A stretch of 42,744 nt of DNA, from contig NZ_JMQN01000023.1 in assembly GCF_000705555.1 (NCBI RefSeq), forward strand, positions 1 to 42,744, read 5' to 3'. Positions 17,014 to 25,702 of the stretch are shown here, in pieces. A model generated the notes under the pieces. It did not search any database. It was given only the letters and a program-made list of their open reading frames with translations, and was not told the DNA's origin. This DNA comes from Marinobacterium lacunae. Lineage in GTDB: Bacteria > Pseudomonadota > Gammaproteobacteria > Pseudomonadales > Balneatricaceae. The number at the start of each line of letters is the position of its first letter. The first letter of the stretch is position 1. The translations under genes were made by a program, and so were the position numbers.

Positions 17014-17075
17014 TATTGCCCTGTCCGATCAGTTTAGACCTCTACAAAACTACCGAGCAGGTTTCCTAAGCTACT

Positions 17076-17139
17076 GCCGGGATGTAAATGAATTTCCGGT
17101 GATTCTTGGCATTTTGTTCGGATATGTAACAGATTGTAT
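17076..17139 (-). promoter_or_regulatory. Three-box TTACA array upstream of qhpA
   Basis: The + strand shows GCCGGGATGTAAA (17076-17088) and TGTAACAGATTGTAT (17125-17139): TGTAA cores at 17083 and 17125 and TGTAT at 17135. The spacing (42 and 10) and both blocks match the array at 184-247. On the qhpA strand one box reads CTGTTACATAT, close to the TorR box CTGTTCATAT known in E. coli. An activator site for the neighbouring OmpR-type regulator is inferred; it lies upstream of qhpA and just before the regulator's own promoter. Confidence 0.5.
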
Positions 17140-17147
17140 CTGGGCAG

Positions 17148-17177
17148 TTGGTGAACCCGAGTGACGTCCGATATATT
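17148..17177 (+). promoter_or_regulatory. Possible promoter of the response regulator gene
   Basis: TTGGTG (17148-17153) and TATATT (17172-17177) are 18 bases apart and about 45 bases before the ATG at 17224. The -35 match is modest. The three-box array ends eight bases upstream, so autoregulation is possible. Confidence 0.35.
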
Positions 17178-17223
17178 GCCGTTACGCCTGCTGGCTCCGA
17201 TTAAGCGCCGCTGAAGAGAGACC

Positions 17224-17958
17224 ATGACCCAGACACAGAACGCCGCACATATTCTGGTCGTCGAAGACGATTTCGCCTCCCGCTCCCTGCTGGTCAGCTA
17301 TCTGGAGAAGGAGGGGTATCGCGTCAGCGAAACCGATCAGGCCGACGACCTGTGTTCACGGGTGAAAACCGAACAGATCGATCTGGTACTGCTCGATATC
17401 AATCTTCCCGGGCGCGACGGCCTCACACTGACACGGGAACTGAGAGCCGCCTCGCGCGTTGGTATCATTCTGGTCACCAGCAAGGGGGATGATATCGACC
17501 GCATCGTCGGACTCGAGATGGGCGCGGACGATTACGTGACCAAACCGTTCAACCCGAGAGAGTTGCTGGTCCGGGCGAAAAATCTGCTCTGGCGTATGCT
17601 ACCGGCGGATACCGTACAGAGCGCACCGGGGTCGCCCTCACGGGCCTGCTGGTATTTCGAAGGCTGGGAGCTGGACGCCTACAAACGCCAGCTCAGACAT
17701 GCCGACGGCCAGAACGAACGCCTGCCCGAGGGCGAGTTCAAGCTGCTCAAGACACTGGTCACCCATCCCGGCCAGGTGATGTCCCGCGACCAGCTGATGG
17801 ATGCGATCCACGACCGGGAGTGGACGCCGAATGACCGTTCGGTGGATGTACTGATCGGTCGGCTGCGACGCAAACTCGGTGACAACCCCTCCGATCCCCA
17901 GCTGATACTCACCGCCCACGGCGCCGGCTACATGTTCGCTGGCGATGTGAAGAGATGA
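17224..17958 (+). CDS. OmpR-family response regulator
   Basis: The 244-residue protein has a receiver domain (acidic ED at 15-16, phospho-acceptor D58 in LLDINLPG, T85, K107 in YVTKPF) and a C-terminal OmpR-type winged helix (residues 145-240, LIGRLRRKLGDNP and GAGYMF). The sequence is of the TorR/ArcA kind. It overlaps the large hybrid kinase gene by four bases (ATGA), so the two are almost certainly partners. It is divergent from qhpA with 245 bases between, and likely binds the TTACA array there. Other qhp loci use an AraC-type regulator, so this would be a different control scheme. Confidence 0.93.
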   Translation: MTQTQNAAHILVVEDDFASRSLLVSYLEKEGYRVSETDQADDLCSRVKTEQIDLVLLDINLPGRDGLTLTRELRAASRVGIILVTSKGDDIDRIVGLEMGADDYVTKPFNPRELLVRAKNLLWRMLPADTVQSAPGSPSRACWYFEGWELDAYKRQLRHADGQNERLPEGEFKLLKTLVTHPGQVMSRDQLMDAIHDREWTPNDRSVDVLIGRLRRKLGDNPSDPQLILTAHGAGYMFAGDVKR

Positions 17959-20900
17959 ACACGCCACAGGGGTATCAGGTGGTCCGCCACCTGCACCGAC
18001 GCAAGGGTGTGCTGATCAGCCGCGCCGTGCGCGTGCAAGACAACCATCGGGTCATCCTCAAACAACTGGACCCTGCCCAGTGCAGCCGCGAGGATCTGGG
18101 GCGGCTGCAACATGAATACGAGCTGCTCACCTCACTCAAGATCACCGGCATTCTGCGCCCTTTGGAGCTGATCTCCACCGATACCTCACTTGTGGGTGTG
18201 TTCGAAGATTCAGGGGCGATCCCGCTGCGCCAGTTTATCTCCGAGCGTCAGATGGCGTGGCACCAGTGGATTCCGGTCGCTATCCGTCTTAGCGAACTGG
18301 TGGGCCGCCTGCACGAGGCGCGGGTTATCCACAAACAGATCAGCCCGGACCACCTGCTACTGCATCCAACCACCCTGCAGCCGGTATTGATCGGTTTCGA
18401 CTACTGCACGCGCTTAAGCCGGGAGCAGCCCAACTGGCATGCCCAGGCGCTGCGCAGCTCTACACTTGCCTACATAGCGCCGGAGCAGACCGGGCGAATC
18501 AACCGCACCATCGACTATCGCACCGACTACTACAGCCTGGGCGCCACCCTGTACGAGCTGATGACCGGTCGGCCGCCCTTCTTCGGCGGTCAGGATATAG
18601 AGCTGGTCCATAACCAGATCGCCCGTGCGCCGGATTCGCCCAGCCGCATCAACCCGCGCCTGCCGGAGATGGTCTCGCGCATCATTCTGAAACTGCTCGC
18701 CAAGGATGCCGCCCAGCGCTATCAATCCACCGTGGGGCTTATCCACGATCTGCGCCGCTGTCAGAAAGAGCATAACCAGCATGGCCGCATCTCCACCTTC
18801 GAGCTGGCCGAACAGGATATTGCCGCCCAGTTCCAGATCCCGCAGCGCCTCTATGGGCGCGAAGCAGTGTTGCAACAGCTACGCGGGCTGATGGACCGGG
18901 CCGTGGAGGGTAAACAGACGCTGGTACTGATCAGCGGCTATGCCGGTGTCGGCAAATCGAGTCTGGTGCATGAGCTGCGGCAATATGTAAACGAACTCGG
19001 CGGTCACTTCAGCAGCGGCAAGTTCGATCAATACCGTCGCAACCGCCCCTACTTCGCCATCGTTCAGGCGCTGCAATCGCTGGTCAGACAACTGCTGACC
19101 GAGCCGGAAGAGGCGATCCAGCAGCTGCGTACCGAGCTCAATACCAGCATGCGCGGTCAGGGCCAGATGCTGCTGAAACTGATACCGGAGCTTGAGCTGA
19201 TCATCGGCCCCCAGCCGAGCCTGCCCACTGCCACTCCCGCCGAAGAGCAGCGCCGCTTTTCGCGTCTGTTTATCCGCGTGCTCGATGTGCTGGCCACACC
19301 TGAGCGCCCGATGCTGCTGTTTCTAGACGATCTGCACTGGGCCGACCACGCCTCGCTGCAACTGATCGAAACGCTGGTGGAGAGCGGCGAGAGCGCTCAT
19401 CTGCTATTGATGGGCAGCTTTCGCGATCAGGAGCTAGAACCTGCACCACAAAAAACGCTGGAGCGGCTGCGCCGGCTGCAAAAACCGGTGATCGAGCTGC
19501 AGCTGGGGCCGCTGGACCTGCAACAGGTGTCCCAGCTGCTGGCCGACACCCTGCGCCGTGACGCACAGTCCTGCCAGAATCTGGCCCGCATCTGCATACG
19601 CAAAACCCAGGGCAACCCGTTTTTTCTCAGCCAGTTCCTCTACGCGTTGCATGAGGAGGGGCTGATCAGCTTCCGCGAGCAGCGCTGGCAGTGGGATGAG
19701 AACGCTATTCAGGCGCGCGAGATGACGGACAACGTGGTGTCGTTGATGGTCAGTAAGATCCAGCGGCTGCCCTCCGCCACCCAGCGCACGCTGCCGCTGG
19801 CCGCCAGTATCGGCGGCAGTTTCAACCTGCGCACGCTGTCGGTGGTCAGCAAGCTGCTGCCATCAGAGGCGGTGGACGCGCTCTGGCCGGCGATAACCGA
19901 AGGCCTGATCGTACCGCTGGACGATCAGTACCGTGTGTTTGAAAAGACTGACCAGATCAACACCCGCTACCGCTTTATCCACGACCGCGTTCAGCAGGCC
20001 GCCTATTCGCTGATTCCGGAACAGGCACGTGAATCCCTGCATCTGGAGGTAGGGCGCCAACTCTGGCGCAGCCTAAGTTTGGATGAGATCGACAACCGCA
20101 TCTTCGAGATCACCAACCACCTGAATCTGGCCTCGGCGCTGATCGACGAGACACATGAGTGCGTGGAGCTTGCCAGACTCAACCTGCGCGCCGGCACCCG
20201 GGCACGAGAATCCGCCGCCTTCGACGTGGCGATGGATTACCTCAAGCGCGGCCTGTCACTGCTGCCGCAGGATAGCTGGCAGAACCAGTACTCCTTGACC
20301 CTGGGTCTTCACACGCTGGCTGCCGAAGTGGCCAACATTCGCGGCGAACAGACGCTGATGGACAATCTGATTCTCACCGTGGAGCAGCATGCCCAGAACC
20401 TGCTCGATCGCGTGCGTGTACACGAGGTCAGGATCCAGTCTCAGGTGGCCAACAACCAGTTCAGTGAAGCACTGAGTACCGCGCTGACGCTGCTCCACCA
20501 ACTCGGCGTCGAGCTGCCTGAGCACCCGACACCGTTTCAAAACGCCTGGATCGCCAACCGCGTCAAATGGTTGCTTAAACGCACGCCGCCCGAGCGCGTG
20601 CCCTACCTGAAATCGATGCACGAGCCTACGCTGCTGGCAGCAATGCCCCTGCTTACCGGCATGTTCGGCATCGTCAAGTTCTCAAGTTCGGGGCTGCGCC
20701 CGATGCTGATGGCCAAGCAGGTCGAGCTGACGCTGACCCGCGGGTTATCCGACTCTTCTGCGCTGGCCTTCGCCGGATACGGCGGTGTGCTGTGCGGCAA
20801 GATGGCAGATATCGATCAGGGCTACCGGCTCGGCCTGCTGGCACTGGAACTCGACAAGCGGATGCCCGCCACGGCCAAGCATCACCGCACCCTGTCGCTG

Positions 20901-23900
20901 TTCAACAGCTATATCCGCCACTATCGTGAGCCGCTAGCGGTCTGCCGCGACTCGCTGCTCGATGCCCATCAGCAGGCGCTGGATTGCGGCGACATGGAGT
21001 GGGGCGCCTACGCGCTGGCCGCGTACATACAGTACGCCTTCCCCCTGTGTCAGAATCTCGATCAACTGCAACCGCGGCTTGAAAAAGATACCGAGCTTCT
21101 GCGCCAGTCCGGTCAGAAGCAGTCGTTGCAATATTCGCTGTTCATCCTGCAAACCATGGAAAACATGCGCGGGCAGAACAGCAATCCGACCCGCCTCGAT
21201 GGCCGCTTTTATCGCGAGGATCGCGATCTCGCCGAACTCACCCGCGAGAATCACCGCACCGCCATCTGTCTGCACCATTTCTACAAGGCGCTGCTCAGTT
21301 TTATCTTCGGCGACATGGAAGCAGCCTATCATCACAGCGAGATCGGTCTTGAGCTGCGCGATTCCGTATCCGGCACCTTTACCGTACTCTGGCTGATGAT
21401 GATCAACGCCCTGAGCATTATCCAGTTACTGCCCACCACCAGTATTCTGACGCAACCGGCCCGGCTTAAGACCGTACGCCACGCCCAACGTTACATACGC
21501 AGGCTCGCCCGTTTTGCACCGGATAACCGGCTGCACCACTACGAACTGCTCAGCGCCGAGTTGCTGCGCAGCAGGCGGCATTACACCAGCGCCATGAACC
21601 TGTACGAAAAAGCGATCGAACATGCTCAACAACACGGGCTTAAGCTCGATCAAGCGATGGCCTGCGAGCTGGCTGGACGCTTCTATCAGGAGTGGCAAAA
21701 GCCGGGAATTGCACGCACCTACCTGCAGGACGCCTACCGGCTCTATGCCGAACTCGGGGCCCGGGCCAAGTTGCAACAGATGAAGTCTCAGTACGAGATT
21801 GATCTGGAACCCCCGCGCCCGGTCGCAGTGGAGTCGCGTACCGCAAGCGCGGATGGCCGCCGCGAGCTCAACAACCAGACACTGGATATCAGCTCGGTCA
21901 TTAACGCCTCACAGGCGATTTCCGACGAGATCGTATTGGAGAAACTGCTCAGTCGCCTGATGCGCCTGGCGATTCAGAACGCCGGTGCACAACGGGCGAT
22001 ACTGGTGATGTACCGCCAGCAGCAGTTGTTCATCGAAGCGGAAACCCGCATCGACGAGACACCGGCCCTGTTTACCGCCATACCGTTGACCGAAGGCGCG
22101 GATATGCTGCCGCTGAGCATCATCAACTTTGTTGCACGTACCAAAGATCCGGTGGTGCTGGGCAACGCCGTTGAGCACCAGATGTTCCAGTCCGACAGTT
22201 ATATCCGTCAGCAGCAGCCCCGTTCGCTGCTCACCATACCCATTCTCTACCACAGCGAACTGACCGGCATTCTCTATCTTGAGCACCGTGAAAGCCGGGA
22301 TGTGTTCAGCCGCGAACGCCTAAAAACCTTACAAATATTGGCGTCACAGGCGGCGATCTCCATCGAAAACGCCAAGCTGTATAAAAGCCTTGAACAATCC
22401 GAGCGTGAATACCGCTCCCTGTTTGAGAACGCCAGTGAAGGGATCTTCCGCATCGCGCCCGACGGCCGCCTGATCTCCGCCAACCCGGCGCTGATCTCGC
22501 TGCTTGGCTATGACAGCTCCGAGCAGTTCCTGCATGAGGTGACCGATCTGGTGATGGATTGCTTTAGCGACCCCGACGAGGGGCAGCTGTTCCTCGCCAC
22601 ACTGACAGATGGCAACCGCGTCAACGATCTTGAAACACGCTGGCAGCGGCAGGATGGCAGCGATCTGCATGTGTCCATATCGGCACACCGCATTGCCGAT
22701 GAGCATAACGCGATTCGTTATTACGAGGGCTCGCTCACCGATATCGGCGAGCGCAAGGCGAAAGAGCTCGCTGATCTCGCGCGCCAGAAGGCGGAAGCGG
22801 CCAGCGAGGCCAAGAGCCAGTTCCTGGCCACCATGAGTCACGAGATACGCACGCCGATGAACGGCATTCTCGGAATGGCGCAGCTGCTCAAGCGCTCGGC
22901 GATGAATCCGGCCCAGCGCGAACAGGTCGAGTCAATCTACCAGTCGGGGCAATCCCTGCTGGCCATCCTCAACGACGTGCTGGATTTCACCAAGATTGAA
23001 GCGGGCCAGATGACCTTCGAGGCGGAGGATTTCGAGCTGCGCCAACTGCTTGAGCAGCTCAAGACCCTGCTCACCCCGATGGCACAGGAGAAGAAGATCG
23101 ACCTGATTCTGCGACTCGACCCGGCGTTACCCTCTCGGGTACAGGGCGATGCCCGGGCGCTGAACCAGGTGCTGATGAACCTGTGCAGCAACGCGCTGAA
23201 GTTCACAGACCAGGGGTATGTGGTGCTCAAGGCCCGCCCTGTGGCCAGTCACCCCGACGGCCATCTGATCCGTTTCGAGGTTGAAGACAGCGGCATCGGC
23301 ATCCCGCCCGAGGCGCACGATCGCATATTCCAGCACTTCAGTCAGGCCGACAGCTCGATCACCCGACGCTACGGCGGCACAGGCCTTGGCCTGTCGATCT
23401 GCCGCAAGCTGGTGGAACAGCAGCATGGCCGGATCGGATTCGACAGCCAGGCTGGACACGGCTCACTGTTCTGGGTTGAACTGCCCTACCGGATCGCTGA
23501 TCAGTCCACTGCGCCTGAACAGGCAGCGACGTCAGCCACACCGAGCGTGCCCAAGCAGGCGCTGGATATACTGCTGGTGGAAGACACGCCCATCAATCAG
23601 GAGGTCACCGCCAGTCTGCTGCGCGCCGAAGGTCACCATGTCAGCATCGCGGACGATGGCTACACGGCGCTGTCGATGCACAACGACAACGATTACGACC
23701 TGGTGCTGATGGATATCCACCTGCCCGATATGGACGGTCTGGAAACCACCCGCCGCATGCGCGCCCACCGAGATGCTGCCAAGGCGAACGTGCCGGTCGT
23801 TGCGCTGACGGCTGCGGTTACCCGCCCGGAGATCCGCCGCTGCAAGGAGGCCGGTATTGAAACCTTACTGAGCAAACCCCTGCAGTTCGAAGAGCTTGAA

Positions 23901-24299
23901 CAGGTGGTGCGCACCGTGGGTCAGATTGAGTCTCCGCCACGCCCATCGAGCAGTACCGCCGACGCCGACGGCACCCTCAATCTCGCCCTGCTCAACCAGC
24001 ACCGGCGCATGCTCGGCGACAAGCGGATGCTGGAGCTGCTCGATACCATGCGGACACAGTGCGAAGCACTGTTGGATGAACTGGAGCAGGCGAATCGTGC
24101 GCAGCAGCCGGCGCTGCTGCACAAGCTGGCAGGCGCCAGCGCCAACTTCGGGCTGCAACAGATGGCCGAGATGTGCCGACAGCTGGAAGTCGAAGGCGGG
24201 GTGACGGACGAACAGCAGGCCGCGCTCAAGGCGCTGTGGGCCGACAGCCTTCAAGCACTCTCGGCGCTCAACACAACACCCTGCACACAGGCCGAATAA
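17955..24299 (+). CDS. Giant hybrid sensor histidine kinase with pseudokinase and AAA ATPase modules
   Basis: The 2114-residue protein belongs to the family combining Ser/Thr kinase-like, ATPase and histidine kinase parts. Order: protein-kinase-like domain (10-275; K36 present, but HRD reads H126-K-Q and DFG reads G147-F-D), AAA/NACHT-like ATPase with Walker A GYAGVGKSS (K334) and Walker B LLFLDDLHWAD, a long helical-repeat region (about 620-1290), GAF (about 1310-1470), PAS (about 1480-1600), HisKA with phospho-His H1629 (MSHEIRTPMNG), HATPase (DSGIGIP, GGTGLGLS), receiver with D1920 (LMDIHLPD) and HPt with H2056 (HKLAGA). No membrane segments are evident, so it senses in the cytoplasm. It should relay phosphate His-Asp-His to the response regulator. 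The missing kinase Asp residues suggest a pseudokinase. Confidence 0.92.
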   Translation: MNTPQGYQVVRHLHRRKGVLISRAVRVQDNHRVILKQLDPAQCSREDLGRLQHEYELLTSLKITGILRPLELISTDTSLVGVFEDSGAIPLRQFISERQMAWHQWIPVAIRLSELVGRLHEARVIHKQISPDHLLLHPTTLQPVLIGFDYCTRLSREQPNWHAQALRSSTLAYIAPEQTGRINRTIDYRTDYYSLGATLYELMTGRPPFFGGQDIELVHNQIARAPDSPSRINPRLPEMVSRIILKLLAKDAAQRYQSTVGLIHDLRRCQKEHNQHGRISTFELAEQDIAAQFQIPQRLYGREAVLQQLRGLMDRAVEGKQTLVLISGYAGVGKSSLVHELRQYVNELGGHFSSGKFDQYRRNRPYFAIVQALQSLVRQLLTEPEEAIQQLRTELNTSMRGQGQMLLKLIPELELIIGPQPSLPTATPAEEQRRFSRLFIRVLDVLATPERPMLLFLDDLHWADHASLQLIETLVESGESAHLLLMGSFRDQELEPAPQKTLERLRRLQKPVIELQLGPLDLQQVSQLLADTLRRDAQSCQNLARICIRKTQGNPFFLSQFLYALHEEGLISFREQRWQWDENAIQAREMTDNVVSLMVSKIQRLPSATQRTLPLAASIGGSFNLRTLSVVSKLLPSEAVDALWPAITEGLIVPLDDQYRVFEKTDQINTRYRFIHDRVQQAAYSLIPEQARESLHLEVGRQLWRSLSLDEIDNRIFEITNHLNLASALIDETHECVELARLNLRAGTRARESAAFDVAMDYLKRGLSLLPQDSWQNQYSLTLGLHTLAAEVANIRGEQTLMDNLILTVEQHAQNLLDRVRVHEVRIQSQVANNQFSEALSTALTLLHQLGVELPEHPTPFQNAWIANRVKWLLKRTPPERVPYLKSMHEPTLLAAMPLLTGMFGIVKFSSSGLRPMLMAKQVELTLTRGLSDSSALAFAGYGGVLCGKMADIDQGYRLGLLALELDKRMPATAKHHRTLSLFNSYIRHYREPLAVCRDSLLDAHQQALDCGDMEWGAYALAAYIQYAFPLCQNLDQLQPRLEKDTELLRQSGQKQSLQYSLFILQTMENMRGQNSNPTRLDGRFYREDRDLAELTRENHRTAICLHHFYKALLSFIFGDMEAAYHHSEIGLELRDSVSGTFTVLWLMMINALSIIQLLPTTSILTQPARLKTVRHAQRYIRRLARFAPDNRLHHYELLSAELLRSRRHYTSAMNLYEKAIEHAQQHGLKLDQAMACELAGRFYQEWQKPGIARTYLQDAYRLYAELGARAKLQQMKSQYEIDLEPPRPVAVESRTASADGRRELNNQTLDISSVINASQAISDEIVLEKLLSRLMRLAIQNAGAQRAILVMYRQQQLFIEAETRIDETPALFTAIPLTEGADMLPLSIINFVARTKDPVVLGNAVEHQMFQSDSYIRQQQPRSLLTIPILYHSELTGILYLEHRESRDVFSRERLKTLQILASQAAISIENAKLYKSLEQSEREYRSLFENASEGIFRIAPDGRLISANPALISLLGYDSSEQFLHEVTDLVMDCFSDPDEGQLFLATLTDGNRVNDLETRWQRQDGSDLHVSISAHRIADEHNAIRYYEGSLTDIGERKAKELADLARQKAEAASEAKSQFLATMSHEIRTPMNGILGMAQLLKRSAMNPAQREQVESIYQSGQSLLAILNDVLDFTKIEAGQMTFEAEDFELRQLLEQLKTLLTPMAQEKKIDLILRLDPALPSRVQGDARALNQVLMNLCSNALKFTDQGYVVLKARPVASHPDGHLIRFEVEDSGIGIPPEAHDRIFQHFSQADSSITRRYGGTGLGLSICRKLVEQQHGRIGFDSQAGHGSLFWVELPYRIADQSTAPEQAATSATPSVPKQALDILLVEDTPINQEVTASLLRAEGHHVSIADDGYTALSMHNDNDYDLVLMDIHLPDMDGLETTRRMRAHRDAAKANVPVVALTAAVTRPEIRRCKEAGIETLLSKPLQFEELEQVVRTVGQIESPPRPSSSTADADGTLNLALLNQHRRMLGDKRMLELLDTMRTQCEALLDELEQANRAQQPALLHKLAGASANFGLQQMAEMCRQLEVEGGVTDEQQAALKALWADSLQALSALNTTPCTQAE

Positions 24300-24304
24300 C
24301 GCGG

Positions 24305-25600
24305 CTAGCGCGCCGCGATCAGTGACTCAAGCCAGAGCGCCTGTTGCAACAGCAGGGCATCATTGCGGGCGCGCCCTATCAGCTGCACACCCAGCGGCAG
24401 CCCGGCATCATCCTGCATCCCCGGCACGGTAATCACCGGCAGGCCCATCGCCTGCCAGGGTCGGCTCATGTGCGGCGCACCAGTTTTGCCCTGCCCAAGC
24501 GGTGCCACGCTCGGCGCGGCAGGCGCCAGAATGGCATCCACCTCACCGAGTTGCGACCAGAGCTGCTCGCAACCGCTTTGGGCGGCAAGCAACGAGTCCA
24601 GATAGTGTCGATGCTCAAGCCCAAGGCCGGAATCGATCAGCTGAGAGAGCGGTTCACTCAGCTGATCGGGGAAGCGTGATTCATAAGCCAAATTGCGTGC
24701 AACCTCATAGGCCATGATCCGCTGATGATGCTCCACCATCTGCTCAAGCAGACCATCTTCGGCAACCTGAACACAGTCGACACCGGCCGCTTGAAGGCGC
24801 TCGGCCAGCTGATTAAGTGCATCGTTCATCTCGGCACTGCTCTCCCCTATCCGCTGCCCGGGACACAGCGCGATGCGTCGGGGCTTGATCTCGGCCTCAA
24901 ACGAGAGCGGTTGCGCCTGTCGTAACAGCAGTGCGTGCAGCAACTGGATATCTTCGACCCGACGCGCGAACAGGCCGAGAGAATCAAGCGATTGGGCCAG
25001 AGGCTGGACGCCACGCAGCGAGAGCTCGCCACGGCTTGCGACAAAGCCCACGGCACCGCAATAGGCGGCCGGTCGAATCACCGAAGCCGCGGTCTGGGAG
25101 CCCAACGCTATCGGCACCATACCGTCGGCCACCGCAGCGGCAGAGCCGCTGGAGGAGCCGCCCGGCGTGCGTGTCAGATCGCGCGGATTAGCCGTTTTCC
25201 CCGGCTTGAAGTAGGCAAACTCGGTGGTCACCGTCTTGCCCAGCGTGATGGCACCGGCGTCATGCAGCATCGCGACACAGCTGGCGTCGTCCACCGGTTG
25301 CCGCCCGGTGTGGATGGACGAGCCCATCTCAGTGGGCATAGCGGCAGTGTCGATGATGTCCTTGATACCCACCGGCAGCCCCTTGAGCGGACTGGCCTCG
25401 TAGGCGGCCTGCTGCTGGCGGTACTGCTGTAGATAGGCCTCACGGCTCAGCCTGAGCTGCCAGGCACCCACCTCGGGCTCACGCGCCTCGATACGGTCGA
25501 AACAGGCCTCGATAATATCGAGCGCCGTACACTCGCCGCGCTCGATCGCCAGCAGCGCCTGACGCAGCCCCAGTATGTTCAACGCTTCAGCCTCAGCCAT
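24305..25600 (-). CDS. iacH: IacH, amidase-signature protein of IAA degradation
   Basis: The 431-residue protein is an amidase-signature enzyme with the Ser-cisSer-Lys triad: Lys in LPVGIKDIID, the Gly/Ser loop TPGGSSSGSAAAVA, and the nucleophile Ser in GSQTAASVIRPAAYCG. An amidase-like protein, IacH, belongs to indole-3-acetate (iac) clusters and is thought to act late in the route to catechol, where the opened indole N-C bond is cut; the exact reaction is less certain than its membership. The ATG at 25600 is preferred to a GTG at 25606. It is last in the operon and ends five bases from the converging kinase gene. Confidence 0.82.
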   Translation of the reverse strand: MAEAEALNILGLRQALLAIERGECTALDIIEACFDRIEAREPEVGAWQLRLSREAYLQQYRQQQAAYEASPLKGLPVGIKDIIDTAAMPTEMGSSIHTGRQPVDDASCVAMLHDAGAITLGKTVTTEFAYFKPGKTANPRDLTRTPGGSSSGSAAAVADGMVPIALGSQTAASVIRPAAYCGAVGFVASRGELSLRGVQPLAQSLDSLGLFARRVEDIQLLHALLLRQAQPLSFEAEIKPRRIALCPGQRIGESSAEMNDALNQLAERLQAAGVDCVQVAEDGLLEQMVEHHQRIMAYEVARNLAYESRFPDQLSEPLSQLIDSGLGLEHRHYLDSLLAAQSGCEQLWSQLGEVDAILAPAAPSVAPLGQGKTGAPHMSRPWQAMGLPVITVPGMQDDAGLPLGVQLIGRARNDALLLQQALWLESLIAAR

Positions 25601-25702
25601 TGTCACTTTTCCATCTCAAATCGTTATTGAAAACGCTCACTGGATCATCCAGGTCGCCAGCGGCGAATGGCACCAACAACATACCGACTGTAACGACTCA
25701 GA

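Noticed and set aside
17105-17125. Possible sigma54 promoter (TGGCA followed by TTG) before the response regulator
   Set aside because: The -12 GC element is absent at the needed distance.
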